A stretch of DNA of 64,000 nucleotides from Streptomyces sp. NBC_00273 (GTDB lineage Bacteria; Actinomycetota; Actinomycetes; Streptomycetales; Streptomycetaceae), in NCBI RefSeq assembly GCF_036178145.1, contig NZ_CP108067.1, positions 3,286,001 through 3,350,000 on the forward strand. The letters are read 5' to 3'. The translations under genes and the position numbers were made by a program. Of the stretch, positions 50,653 through 59,682 are shown in pieces; position 1 is the first letter of the stretch, and every line of letters begins with the position of its first letter. Below the pieces are notes generated by a model. The model was not told the origin of the DNA. It saw only the letters and a list, made by a program, of their open reading frames with translations, and did not search any database.

Positions 50653-51071
50653 TCATTCGTCCTTCGGGTGCGTCACACGTGGCGGAATACGGACGGCAAT
50701 GGCCGGACCGTACGCGATCCTGCCCCGACAGGCCGCTTTTATGACGATCCAGTGGCTTCCGGGAGGGGCATCGAGCGGCGGCCGTGGCTCGAAGTCCGCC
50801 TCGGCCCAGTCGACCGAGTCGGCCAAGTCCCCCACCGGAAAACGGCGTAGGCCCGTACGGAGCCCCGCGCGCCCGGGGTGACGGTCAGGGCCGGACCGGG
50901 CACCTCCAACCACCGCCCGGCCGGGACCGGGCCGTTGGGCACGGTCACCGTCAGCACGTCCTCGAATCCCCAGGCCGATTCGGCCCGGTCGGCGGGGCGG
51001 GCGTCCCCGTACGGCTTGAGGCAGAACGGGCCCGAAGTGTCGAGCGCCATGACCGAAATCCCGCTGTCCAT
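50653..51071 (-). pseudogene. Small hypothetical gene broken by a one-base frameshift
   Basis: From ATG 51071 the frame reads 'MDSGISVMALDTSGPFCLKP...GRWLEVPGPALTVTPGARGSVRAYAVF'. After the AAAA run near 50839-50843 it degrades into Arg/Ser-rich noise. Shifting one base there restores a natural continuation, 'PVGDLADSVDWAEADFEPRPPLDAPPGSHWIVIKAACRGRIAYGPAIAVRI', ending with TGA at 50653. The joined product would be about 140 residues. Either a real loss, a sequencing indel in the homopolymer, or rare programmed shifting. Family not recognised. It ends 8 bp before lacI, so it is first in that operon. Confidence 0.65.
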
Positions 51072-51100
51072 TTCCACGCACTTCCTTGCGGACGCCCCTC

Positions 51101-51116
51101 ACTAAAGCGCATTAGT
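51101..51116. promoter_or_regulatory. LacI-type operator O1
   Basis: ACTAAAGCGCATTAGT: ACTAA/TTAGT arms around a central GCGC. It lies 30 bp upstream of the minus-strand gene at 51071. Confidence 0.65.
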
Positions 51117-51155
51117 TTCCTCAGGGTCTTCTCGCAGAACCCTTGTGTCAACTGG

Positions 51156-51171
51156 GCTGAAGCGCATAAGT
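51156..51171. promoter_or_regulatory. LacI-type operator O2
   Basis: GCTGAAGCGCATAAGT shares 12 of 16 bases with O1, including the core AAGCGCAT, centred 55 bp away. It lies on the GH5 side, about 90 bp before its start. The pair suggests looping or dual repression. Confidence 0.6.
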
Positions 51172-51260
51172 ACACGGTCAGGGGCCCTGTTGACTTTCCC
51201 CATCGACACCGGCAGGTTGTGGCGCATCCGGTGAATTCCTCCAGAACTCCAGGACGCCCC

Positions 51261-52514
51261 GTGCACGATGACGCGCTCCGCTTCGGCGCCAACTACACGC
51301 CGGCCCGCGGCTGGTTCCACCACTGGCTGGACTTCGACCTCGACGAGGTGCGGGCCGACCTCGACTCGATCGTCGCGCTCGGGCTGGACCACATCCGCGT
51401 CTTCCCGCTGTGGCCGGTCTTCCAGCCGAACCGGACGCTCATCCGGCCGCGCGCCGTGGAGCAGCTCGTCGCCCTCGCCGACGCGGCCGCCGAGCGCGGG
51501 CTCGACGTCAACGTGGACGGACTGCAAGGGCACTTGTCGAGCTTCGACTTCCTGCCCGCCTGGACCCGGACCTGGCACCGGCGCAGCATCTTCACCGACC
51601 CGGACGTGGTCGCCGGGCAGGAGGAGTACCTGCGCACGCTGGCCGCTGCCCTCGCCGACCGGCCGAACTTCCTGGGGATGACGGTCGGCAACGAGATCAA
51701 CCAGTTCTCCGGCGCCCCGCACCCCGATCCCGACCGGATCACCCCGGACCAGGCCGCCCGCTGGCTGGAGCGGATGCTCGCCGCCTGCGAGGAGGGCGCA
51801 CCGGGGCGGCTGCACCTGCACGCCGAGTACGACGCGGCCTGGTACCAGGACGGGCACCCGTTCACCGCGGCCCAAGCGGCCCGGCTGGGCGGGGTCACCG
51901 CCGTGCACTCCTGGGTGTTCAACGGCACTGCGCAGCGCCACGGACGGAGCGGGACGGCGACCGAGCACCATGCCGCGTACCTGATCGAGCTCTCCAAGGC
52001 CTGGGCCCTGGACCCGCACCGCCCGGTGTGGCTCCAGGAGGTCGGCGCCCCGGCGCCGCTGATCCCGCCCGAGCACGCGGCGCGGTTCACCGAGGCCACC
52101 GTCGCGAACGCCCTGGACTGCCCGGACCTGTGGGGCGTGACCTGGTGGTGCTCGCACGACGTGTCCCGGCAGCTCGCGGACTTCCCGGAGCTGGAGTACG
52201 GCCTCGGCCTGCTCACCAACGACCGCCGGACGAAGCCGGCCGGCGCCGCCGTCTCCCGGATCGCCGCGCGGTGGCGGGGCCGCGCGCACCGCCCGGCCCC
52301 GCGGTCCACCGCGCTCGCCGTGGACGTCGGCGGGGCGATGGAGGCTCCGGGGCGCTCGGTGTGCGCCCCGGGCGGCACGTTCTTCGAAGCCTGGGCCTCG
52401 CTCACGGCCCAGGGGGTGCGTCCCGCGGTGGTCCTCGCGGAACGTGCTGCGGACCCCGCCCATCTGGCCGCGCGCGGCATCACCGAGGTGCTGCGCGTGC
52501 ACGACGTGACCTGA
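51261..52514 (+). CDS. GH5-type glycoside hydrolase, candidate beta-mannosidase of the N-glycan core
   Basis: 417 residues from GTG 51261 (agga upstream); GTG 51231 would add ten. TIM-barrel features of clan GH-A: 'LDHIRVFPLWPVFQPN', acid/base Glu145 in 'GMTVGNEINQFSG', nucleophile Glu260 in 'PVWLQEVGAP', and 'GVTWWCSHDVSR'. No signal peptide is seen, so it is probably cytoplasmic. The next gene encodes a GH85 ENGase; GH5 subfamily 18 enzymes from streptomycetes and bifidobacteria act on Man-beta-1,4-GlcNAc left by such enzymes, which makes that the best guess. The subfamily was not tested. Confidence 0.82.
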   Translation: MHDDALRFGANYTPARGWFHHWLDFDLDEVRADLDSIVALGLDHIRVFPLWPVFQPNRTLIRPRAVEQLVALADAAAERGLDVNVDGLQGHLSSFDFLPAWTRTWHRRSIFTDPDVVAGQEEYLRTLAAALADRPNFLGMTVGNEINQFSGAPHPDPDRITPDQAARWLERMLAACEEGAPGRLHLHAEYDAAWYQDGHPFTAAQAARLGGVTAVHSWVFNGTAQRHGRSGTATEHHAAYLIELSKAWALDPHRPVWLQEVGAPAPLIPPEHAARFTEATVANALDCPDLWGVTWWCSHDVSRQLADFPELEYGLGLLTNDRRTKPAGAAVSRIAARWRGRAHRPAPRSTALAVDVGGAMEAPGRSVCAPGGTFFEAWASLTAQGVRPAVVLAERAADPAHLAARGITEVLRVHDVT

Positions 52515-52551
52515 CCGACCGATCCCCCGATCCCCTCGTGAGGAGCTCCGC

Positions 52552-54717
52552 ATGCCCGAGACCGACGACGTCGTCGATCCGCGTACGCCGCCCGCCGCGC
52601 CACGGCCGCCGACCCGGCGCAGGGTGCTGGCCACCGGGGCCGGGGCCGCCGCGCTGCTGGGCCTGGCGGGCCGCGCCCGGGCCGCCGCCGCGCCCGTGCC
52701 CGCGCCCTTACCGCTGAGAGCGCCCGCCGCGGCACCTGCACCGGTCGACCTGGCCCCGTACGCCTCGTACTGGTTCCCGGACTCCCTCCCGTCGGGGACC
52801 CCCGGTCCCGGGATCGTGTGGCGCTCGCTCAGCCGGTGGACCCCCGAGAGCGACCCCGATCTGGCTCACAACACCTCGACCGTGCCCTTGGCGGAACGGT
52901 TCACCCCGGTCCCGGCGAACCGGGACGCCCGCGCCGGCCAGGCCCGCATCGCCTCCCTGGTCTCCTTCGGGCCCACCGCCGGGAACCCCTCCCAGGGCTC
53001 CCCGACCGCCGACCACTACGCGCTCACGCACTGGGCGTACATCGACGAGCTGGTCTTCTGGGGCGGCTCCGCCGGCGAGGGCATCGTGCTCGCACCGAAC
53101 GCGCCGGTGGTCGACGCCGCCCACCGCAACGGCGTCCGGGTGCTGGGCAACGTGTTCCTGCCGCCCGTCGCCTACGGCGGCGACCTCCGGTGGACCCGCG
53201 ACCTGGTGCGGCGGGACTCCCTCGGCCGCTTCCCCATCGCCGACAAGCTCGTCCAGGTGGCGCGCACCTACGGCTTCGACGGCTGGTTCGTGAACGCCGA
53301 GACCGACGGCGGGGACAGCGCGCTCGCCACCCGGATGCGGGAGTTCCTGCGCGCCCTGCGTGCGGCCGGCGAGCCGCACGGCCTGCGCACCACCTGGTAC
53401 GACGCCATGAACAGCACCGGCCGGGTGGGCTGGCAGGGCGCCCTCAACGCGCTCAACCAGGAGTTCTTCGAGGACCGGGCCGGGACGGTCTCGGACACGA
53501 TGTTCGTGGACTTCCGCTGGACCCCGGGCACCCTGGCCGCCTCGGGGGCGCTCGCCGACCGTCTCGGCCGCTCCCGCCACGACCTGTGGGCCGCCGTCGA
53601 CACCGAATCCCGCGGCTGGGACGCGGTCGTCGACTGGGACGCGATCGTCCCGCGCGGGCGGGACCACGTCGTCAGCTACGGCTTCTACCGGCCCGAGTGG
53701 ACCCGCAACCACCTCGCCGACCGATCCCCCGGCGCATTCCACCGCGCCGACGACCGGTTCTGGACCGGCGCGTCCCTGGACCCGGCCCGGCCCGCGCCCG
53801 GGGCCCGCTGGCGGGCCCCGGCCACGGTCGTCGCCGACCGGTCCACCGTCACCGGGCTCCCCTTCGCCTGTTCCTTCAACACCGGGCACGGGTTGCGCTG
53901 GTACGACGGCGGCAGGGTCGTCTCGGACGCGCCCTGGAACCACCTCGGGCTCCAGGACCGGCTCCCCGGCCGCCGCTGGGCGGTGGACACCGCCGGGGCG
54001 CGCCCCTCGGTCACCCTGGACTTCGCGAGCGCCTGGCGCGGCGGCTCCAGCCTGCTGGTCGAGGGCGCGCTGACCGCCCCCGTGACCATCGGGCTGCACT
54101 CCACGCGGCTGCCGCTGACCCGCGGGGCGGTCCTGGAACTGGTGCACGCCGCCGGGTCGGGGTCGGTCGCGGCGGAGATCACGGTGGAGGTCGGTGTCGC
54201 CGTCCGCGAGCCGTCCGGCCCCGGCGAGCCGGTCCCGTACACGTGGCTGCCGGCCGCGACCCGGGACGGCGGGCAGGGCTGGCGCACGACGCGGGCGGCT
54301 CTGGCGTCACTGACGGGCAGGACCGCGTACGGCCTCGCGGTACGGATCACCGCGCTCGGGAAGACGCCGGTGGCGTGGCGGATCGGCGCCGTGTCGGTGC
54401 GCGACGAGACCCGCACCCGGCGCCCGGCCCCGCCCACCGCACCGGTCGTGGACGCCTCGTCCCGACAGGACGGCCGGGCCTGGGTGCGCCTGTCCTGGCG
54501 GGCGGCGGCCGGTCCCCACGTGCGGCCGCGCCACTACGAGGTGTGGCGGGTCCTGCCCGACGGCACCCGGCGCTTCCTCGGGGGCACCTGCGGCACCGCC
54601 CTGTACCTGCCCGCCGTCCCGCGCGCCGGGCGGGAGCGGGCGGCGGTCTTCGAGGTCCGGGCCGTCGACGAGCTGTACGCGGTCTCGGAGGCGGCCCGCA
54701 CCGCCCTCGTCTGGTAG
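52552..54717 (+). CDS. GH85 endo-beta-N-acetylglucosaminidase (secreted, Tat)
   Basis: 721 residues from ATG 52552 with gaggag upstream. 'TRRRVLATGAGAAALLGLAG' is a twin-arginine-like signal. The GH85 domain (about 65-450) has 'WSYIDE'-like 'HWAYIDELVFWGGSAGEGI', then 'YGFDGWFVNAETDGG' with the Asn248/Glu250 pair for substrate-assisted catalysis, and 'TTWYDAMNSTGRVGWQGALN'. The C-terminal ~95 residues resemble a fibronectin III domain. It would cut the chitobiose core of N-glycans outside the cell. It lies 37 bp after the GH5 gene, same operon. Confidence 0.92.
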   Translation: MPETDDVVDPRTPPAAPRPPTRRRVLATGAGAAALLGLAGRARAAAAPVPAPLPLRAPAAAPAPVDLAPYASYWFPDSLPSGTPGPGIVWRSLSRWTPESDPDLAHNTSTVPLAERFTPVPANRDARAGQARIASLVSFGPTAGNPSQGSPTADHYALTHWAYIDELVFWGGSAGEGIVLAPNAPVVDAAHRNGVRVLGNVFLPPVAYGGDLRWTRDLVRRDSLGRFPIADKLVQVARTYGFDGWFVNAETDGGDSALATRMREFLRALRAAGEPHGLRTTWYDAMNSTGRVGWQGALNALNQEFFEDRAGTVSDTMFVDFRWTPGTLAASGALADRLGRSRHDLWAAVDTESRGWDAVVDWDAIVPRGRDHVVSYGFYRPEWTRNHLADRSPGAFHRADDRFWTGASLDPARPAPGARWRAPATVVADRSTVTGLPFACSFNTGHGLRWYDGGRVVSDAPWNHLGLQDRLPGRRWAVDTAGARPSVTLDFASAWRGGSSLLVEGALTAPVTIGLHSTRLPLTRGAVLELVHAAGSGSVAAEITVEVGVAVREPSGPGEPVPYTWLPAATRDGGQGWRTTRAALASLTGRTAYGLAVRITALGKTPVAWRIGAVSVRDETRTRRPAPPTAPVVDASSRQDGRAWVRLSWRAAAGPHVRPRHYEVWRVLPDGTRRFLGGTCGTALYLPAVPRAGRERAAVFEVRAVDELYAVSEAARTALVW

Positions 54718-54734
54718 CCGGACGGGGCCGGGGC

Positions 54735-56147
54735 TCAGGCGCCCCGGGGGTCGGTGCGCGGGACGGCCACCGTCACCCGCAGCCCGTGCGGCGGGTTCTT
54801 CTCGTAGGAGAGGGACCCGCCGCCCGCGGCGAGCAGGGCGCGGGAGATCGACAGGCCGAGCCCGGAGCCCTTGACGTTCTGGTGGCGGCCGCTGCGCCAG
54901 AACCGGTCGCCGACGCGGAGCAGCTCGTCCTCGGTGAGTCCGGGGCCGCGGTCTGCGACGACCACGCGGACGGAGCGCCCCTCGGGGGAGACCGAAACCT
55001 CGACCTCCTCGCCCGCGGGCGTGAATTTGAGGGCGTTGTCGATGACCGCGTCGAGCGCACTGGACAGGGCGATGGGGTCGGCCCAGCCGGTGATGGCGCT
55101 CCGGCCCGACTCGGTGAGCCGTACGCCCTTCTCCTCGGCGTAGGGGCGCCATGCGGCGACCCGCTCGGCCGCCAGGGCCCCGATGTCGGTGAGGCTGATC
55201 TCGGCGGAGGCGTGCTCGGCCAACGCCAGGTCCAGCAGGTCGTCCAGGACCTGGGTCAGGCGCTTGCCCTCGGTGCGCACGGAGGCGATCTCCTCGTTCC
55301 CCTCGGGCAGTTCGAGGGCGAGCAGCTCGATCCGCAGGAGCAGTGCCGCGAGCGGATTGCGGAGCTGGTGGGAGGCGTCGGCGACGAACGCCCGCTGCTG
55401 TTCCAGGACCTCTTCGACGTTGTCGGCCATCTCGTTGAACGAGTGGGCCAGGCGCTGGAGTTCCGGGGGGCCGCCGGCCGCCGCGACGCGCGAGTTCATT
55501 CGTCCGGTGGCGATGCCGTGGGCGGCCGCGTCCAGGGTCTTGACGGGCTTGAGCACCCAGCTGGTGAGCTTGAGGGCGGCGCCGAAGGCGACCAGCATGG
55601 CCGCGGCGAGCCCGCCCGCGATCAGCAGCCAGCCCTTCAGGATGCGGGCGCGCATCTGGTCGGTCGGTGATTCGGTGGCGACGACCGCGACCACGTCGCC
55701 GTCGAGGACGACCGGGGAGATGACGAGCAGTTTGCCGTCGGTCTGCCAGGGCCACACCTGCGGGGGATCGTGGCTGCGCCGGCCGGCCAACGCCGACTCG
55801 AGGGCCTGGCGCCCCTCACGGGATTCCGGGAGCTGCCACCAGCCCGGGGACCGGGCCAGGGCGTTGTCGTTACGGTAGAAGATGCCGGCGCGGATCCCGT
55901 ACAGGGTCTGGTAGCGGGCGAGTTCCTGCCCGAGGGTCTCGCGGCGCTCGGCGGCGCCCATGGATCCGGAACCCTCGGCGTCGATGAAGAACTGTGCGAG
56001 CGCGGCGAAGCGGGCACTGTCGTCGATCCGGTCGACCACCACCCGCTGTTGCTGCCCGGCGGCCAGGCTCACGGCGAGCGGGAAGCCGAGGGCGAGCAGC
56101 GTGCCCGCCATCAGGATGACGAGCAGCGGGAGCAGACGGGCACGCAC
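54735..56147 (-). CDS. Sensor histidine kinase
   Basis: 470 residues from GTG 56147. Two transmembrane segments (about 7-30 and 172-193) flank an extracytoplasmic domain; a HAMP region follows ('LKPVKTLDAAAHGIATGRMNSRV'). His260 in 'FVADASHQLRNPLAALLLRIE' is the phospho-acceptor. The ATPase has N box 'DNALKF', G1 'DRGPGL' and G2 'GSGLGLSI'. It lies 12 bp after the response regulator stop; the pair is transcribed away from gluA. Confidence 0.93.
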   Translation of the reverse strand: MRARLLPLLVILMAGTLLALGFPLAVSLAAGQQQRVVVDRIDDSARFAALAQFFIDAEGSGSMGAAERRETLGQELARYQTLYGIRAGIFYRNDNALARSPGWWQLPESREGRQALESALAGRRSHDPPQVWPWQTDGKLLVISPVVLDGDVVAVVATESPTDQMRARILKGWLLIAGGLAAAMLVAFGAALKLTSWVLKPVKTLDAAAHGIATGRMNSRVAAAGGPPELQRLAHSFNEMADNVEEVLEQQRAFVADASHQLRNPLAALLLRIELLALELPEGNEEIASVRTEGKRLTQVLDDLLDLALAEHASAEISLTDIGALAAERVAAWRPYAEEKGVRLTESGRSAITGWADPIALSSALDAVIDNALKFTPAGEEVEVSVSPEGRSVRVVVADRGPGLTEDELLRVGDRFWRSGRHQNVKGSGLGLSISRALLAAGGGSLSYEKNPPHGLRVTVAVPRTDPRGA

Positions 56148-56159
56148 GGCAGAGGGCCC

Positions 56160-56870
56160 CTAGGGAGCGGCCGGGGCGACGAGCCGGTAGCCCACCCCTC
56201 GGACGGTCTCGATCAGGGCGGGCATGCGCAGTTTGGAACGCAGCGAGGCGACGTGGACCTCCAGGGTGCGCCCGGTCCCCTCCCAGCTGGTGCGCCACAC
56301 CTCGCTGATGATCTGCTCGCGGCGGAAGACGACGCCGGGCCGCTGCGCGAGCAGGGCCAGCAGGTCGAACTCCTTGCGGGTGAGGGGCACGTCGGCGCCG
56401 TCCACGCTGACCCGGCGGTTGGGCAGCTCGATGCTGACGGGACCGAGGCGGACCGTGGCGGGCGTACCGGTGCCGGTGGTCTCTTCGGAGGCACCGGTGC
56501 GCCGGGCGACGGCGTGGATGCGGGCCAGGAGCTCGCCGGTGTCGTACGGCTTGACCACGTAGTCGTCGGCGCCCATGTTCAGGCCGTGGATGCGGGAGCG
56601 TACGTCGGCCCGCGCGGTCACCATGATCACGGGGGTGGCGGTGCGCTTGCGGATCTTGCCGCACACCTCGTAGCCGTCCTGGTCGGGCAGACCGAGGTCG
56701 AGCAGGATCACGCCGAAGGGTTGGGGGCAGGTCGGCGCGCCGGCGGGCAGGAGTGCCTGCAGCGCCTCTTCACCGTTGCGGGCGTGGGTGACCTGGAAGC
56801 CGTGGCGGGCGAGGATCGCGGACAGGGCTGCCGCGACGTGATCGTCGTCCTCGACGAGCAGCAGTCTCAT
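56160..56870 (-). CDS. OmpR/PhoB-family response regulator
   Basis: 236 residues. The receiver domain has the acidic pair in 'LLLVEDDDHV', phospho-acceptor Asp58 in 'VILLDLGLPDQDG', and Lys in 'VVKPYDTGEL'. The winged helix is 'LTRKEFDLLALLAQRPGVVFRREQIISEVW...RTLEVHVASLRSKL...IETVRGVGYRLV'. It is cognate to the downstream kinase. It is divergent from gluABCD with a 299-bp gap, so regulation of the transporter is possible but no repeat matching a PhoB-type site was found. Confidence 0.94.
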   Translation of the reverse strand: MRLLLVEDDDHVAAALSAILARHGFQVTHARNGEEALQALLPAGAPTCPQPFGVILLDLGLPDQDGYEVCGKIRKRTATPVIMVTARADVRSRIHGLNMGADDYVVKPYDTGELLARIHAVARRTGASEETTGTGTPATVRLGPVSIELPNRRVSVDGADVPLTRKEFDLLALLAQRPGVVFRREQIISEVWRTSWEGTGRTLEVHVASLRSKLRMPALIETVRGVGYRLVAPAAP

Positions 56871-57169
56871 GTCGTCCCCCTCTCCTCTTGTCTCACTCGG
56901 GCTTCACCACGCATGGTCACACGCGGGGCCGCACGTAGGGCCACCATGCATCCACGCCCATGCGGAGTCCCACGTCAAGGGGGTGCCGCCCCGGCGCGCC
57001 TTCCGTTATGCACCCGGTACGCGGACATGATCGACCACACCGGTGCCGCGCACGGAGCGTATCCGGGAGAGGCCGGATCGTTATCCTCAATTCTCCCTCA
57101 GATGTGATGACGTTGTGCGCGTCACGTCACTACTGTCCTCCCAACCGAGGAGGACGGAGCAAGAAGCCG

Positions 57170-57955
57170 ATGAGCGGAGTATCAGTGACCAAGGACGTGC
57201 AGGACGCGGCCGGTGCCGCAGACGACCTGGTCGTACTGAGCAACGTCAACAAGCACTTCGGCGCGCTGCACGTGCTTCAGGACATCGATCTGAGCATTGC
57301 CCGCGGTGAGGTAGTCGTGGTGATCGGTCCCTCGGGATCGGGCAAGTCCACGCTGTGCCGGACCATCAACCGGCTGGAGACCATCGACTCGGGCACCATC
57401 ACGCTCGACGGCAAGGACCTGCCCTCCGAGGGCAAGGAACTGGCCCGGCTGCGCGCCGACGTCGGCATGGTCTTCCAGTCGTTCAACCTCTTCGCGCACA
57501 AGACGGTGCTGCAGAACGTCATGCTGGGCCAGCTCAAGGTCCGCAAGACCGACAAGGCCGCGGCTCACGCGAAGGCGCTGTCCCTGCTGGAGCGGGTGGG
57601 CGTCGGCTCTCAGGCCGACAAGTACCCGGCACAGCTCTCCGGTGGCCAGCAGCAGCGCGTGGCGATCGCCCGGGCGCTCGCCATGGAGCCGAAGGTGATG
57701 CTCTTCGACGAGCCGACCTCGGCCCTGGACCCGGAAATGATCAATGAGGTGCTGGAGGTCATGCAGCAGCTCGCCCGTGAGGGCATGACGATGGTGGTCG
57801 TCACGCACGAGATGGGCTTCGCGCGCTCCGCCGCCAACCGGGTCGTCTTCATGGCCGACGGAAAGATCGTCGAAGAAGCGACTCCCGAGCAGTTCTTCAG
57901 CAACCCGCGCAGTGATCGGGCGAAGGACTTCCTGTCGAAGATCCTGCACCACTGA
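57170..57955 (+). CDS. gluA: Glutamate ABC transporter ATP-binding protein
   Basis: 261 residues from ATG 57170; GTG 57185 is also preceded by ggag. Walker A '[13 protein letters not shown]', Q-loop '[16 protein letters not shown]', signature '[16 protein letters not shown]', Walker B '[15 protein letters not shown]', switch 'VTHEMGFA'. Polar amino acid importer subtype. Upstream, TGACG and CGTCA (57108-57124) form a weak dyad. First gene of gluABCD, the glutamate uptake system known from Corynebacterium and streptomycetes. Confidence 0.94.
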   Translation: MSGVSVTKDVQDAAGAADDLVVLSNVNKHFGALHVLQDIDLSIARGEVVVVIGPSGSGKSTLCRTINRLETIDSGTITLDGKDLPSEGKELARLRADVGMVFQSFNLFAHKTVLQNVMLGQLKVRKTDKAAAHAKALSLLERVGVGSQADKYPAQLSGGQQQRVAIARALAMEPKVMLFDEPTSALDPEMINEVLEVMQQLAREGMTMVVVTHEMGFARSAANRVVFMADGKIVEEATPEQFFSNPRSDRAKDFLSKILHH

Positions 57956-58072
57956 GGTTTCCGTCTGGTAGTCATCCGTATGCGGATCGTCGCCGGATCG
58001 TTCCTGTCTGCCGTGCGTGCGCCGCAAGCGTCGCTCGTCGTTCAACCACGTCTCATCCGAGGGAAGTTCACC

Positions 58073-58924
58073 ATGAAGATCTCCAAGGCCGCTGCGGCCG
58101 CGGCCGTCGCCGTCGCCCTGTCCCTGACCGCGACCGCCTGTGGCGGCAGCAAGCAGGACGCCGCCAGTGACGGCGGTGCCTCCGGTGGCGCCAAGGACAA
58201 GATCGTCGTCGGCATCAAGTACGACCAGCCCGGTCTGGGCCTGAAGACCCCGGACGGCAAGTTCACGGGCTTCGACGTCGACGTCGCGACCTACGTCGCC
58301 AAGGAGCTCGGCTACGAGCCGAACCAGATCGAGTTCAAGCAGGCCCCCAGCGCCGAGCGCGAGAACCTGATCTCGAACGGTGACGTGAAGTTCGTCGTCG
58401 CGACGTACTCGATCAACGACAAGCGCAAGGAGAAGGTCGACTTCGCCGGCCCGTACTTCCTCGCGCACCAGGACCTGCTGGTCCGCGCCGACGACACGAG
58501 CATCACCAAGGCCGAGGACCTGAACAAGAAGAAGCTCTGCTCGGTCACCGGCTCCACGTCGGCGCAGAACGTCAAGACCAAGCTGGCCCCCGAGGCCGAC
58601 CTGCTGGAGCAGGGCGGCTACTCCGAGTGCCTGACCGGCCTGGAGAACAAGGCCGTCGACGCCCTCACCACGGACAACTCGATCCTGGCCGGCTACGCGG
58701 CGCAGGAGAAGAACAAGGGCAAGTTCAAGCTGGTCGGGCTGAGCCTGAGCAACGAGAACTACGGCATCGGTCTGAAGAAGGGCGACAAGGAGCTCCAGAC
58801 CAAGATCAACGCCGCCCTCAAGAAGATGGTCGAGGACGGCAGCTGGCAGAAGGCCGTGGACAAGAACCTCGGCCCGGCCAACTACAAGAACGAGCCTGCC
58901 CCGCAGATCACCGAAGGCAGCTGA
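58073..58924 (+). CDS. gluB: Glutamate-binding lipoprotein
   Basis: 283 residues from ATG 58073 (gaggga upstream). 'MKISKAAAAAAVAVALSLTA' followed by 'TACGG' is a lipoprotein signal with Cys23. 'IVVGIKYDQPGLGLKTPDGKFTGFDVDVATYVAKELG' opens the family 3 amino acid-binding fold. 'CSVTGSTSAQNVK' and 'TTDNSILAGYAA' mark the ligand side. It captures glutamate outside the membrane. A GC-rich hairpin follows the stop codon, as is common where binding-protein mRNA is made in excess. Confidence 0.94.
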   Translation: MKISKAAAAAAVAVALSLTATACGGSKQDAASDGGASGGAKDKIVVGIKYDQPGLGLKTPDGKFTGFDVDVATYVAKELGYEPNQIEFKQAPSAERENLISNGDVKFVVATYSINDKRKEKVDFAGPYFLAHQDLLVRADDTSITKAEDLNKKKLCSVTGSTSAQNVKTKLAPEADLLEQGGYSECLTGLENKAVDALTTDNSILAGYAAQEKNKGKFKLVGLSLSNENYGIGLKKGDKELQTKINAALKKMVEDGSWQKAVDKNLGPANYKNEPAPQITEGS

Positions 58925-58929
58925 TTCAT

Positions 58930-58980
58930 CGGTGAGGAGCGTCGCCGCCCGCCTGCCGCGGGCGGCGGCGCACCTCACCG
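58930..58980 (+). terminator. Intra-operon hairpin after gluB
   Basis: Outer stem CGGTGAGG (58930-58937) with CCTCACCG (58973-58980), inner stem CGCCGCCCGC (58943-58952) with GCGGGCGGCG (58958-58967). It starts 5 bp after the gluB stop. No T-run, so partial termination or 3'-end stabilisation of gluAB mRNA is more likely than full termination. Confidence 0.65.
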
Positions 58981-59007
58981 GCCATCCTGGGGAGAGCGCA
59001 GGGCATC

Positions 59008-59682
59008 GTGTTCGATTTTCTTGATTCCGGGCAGTACGACGTGCTCGGAGCCTTCTGGGTGACGGTTCAGCTCACCCTCTACTCGGCGGCCGGATCCCTG
59101 ATCTGGGGCACCGCCCTCGCCGGGATGCGGGTCAGCCCGGTCCCGCTGCTGCGGGGCTTCGGCACCGCTTACGTCAACCTGGTGCGCAACACCCCGCTGA
59201 CGTTGCTGATCATCGGCTGCTCGCTGGGACTCAACCAGACCCTCGGCATCGCCCTGGGCGGCAGCACGTTCAAGGAGATCGGCTTCCGGCTCGCGGTCCT
59301 CGGGTTCATCGCCTACACCGGGACCTTCGTCTGCGAGGCCCTGCGCTCCGGCATCAACACCGTGCCCCTCGGCCAGGCCGAGGCGGCCCGCGCGCTGGGA
59401 CTGAGCTTCTTCCAGGTGCTCACCCTGATCGTGCTCCCCCAGGCCTTCCGGGCGGTCGTCGCACCGCTCGCCAACGTACTGATCGCGCTCACCAAGAACA
59501 CCACGGTGGCGGCGGCCATCGGCGTGGCCGAGGCGGCCCTGCTGATGAAGGAAATGCTCGAGAACGAGCCGCAGGCGCTCTTCGCGGTCTTCGCGATCTT
59601 CGCCCTCGGTTTCGTCCTTCTGACCCTGCCCACCGGTCTTCTGCTGGGCTGGGTCGCCAAGCGAGTGGCGGTGAAGCGATGA
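59008..59682 (+). CDS. gluC: Glutamate ABC transporter permease GluC
   Basis: 224 residues from GTG 59008. Five hydrophobic segments, with the EAA loop 'EALRSGINTVPLGQAEAARALGLSFFQVLTLIVLPQAFRAVVAPLAN' of the HisMQ amino acid permease family. It pairs with GluD in the membrane. Its stop overlaps the gluD start (ATGA). Confidence 0.93.
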   Translation: MFDFLDSGQYDVLGAFWVTVQLTLYSAAGSLIWGTALAGMRVSPVPLLRGFGTAYVNLVRNTPLTLLIIGCSLGLNQTLGIALGGSTFKEIGFRLAVLGFIAYTGTFVCEALRSGINTVPLGQAEAARALGLSFFQVLTLIVLPQAFRAVVAPLANVLIALTKNTTVAAAIGVAEAALLMKEMLENEPQALFAVFAIFALGFVLLTLPTGLLLGWVAKRVAVKR

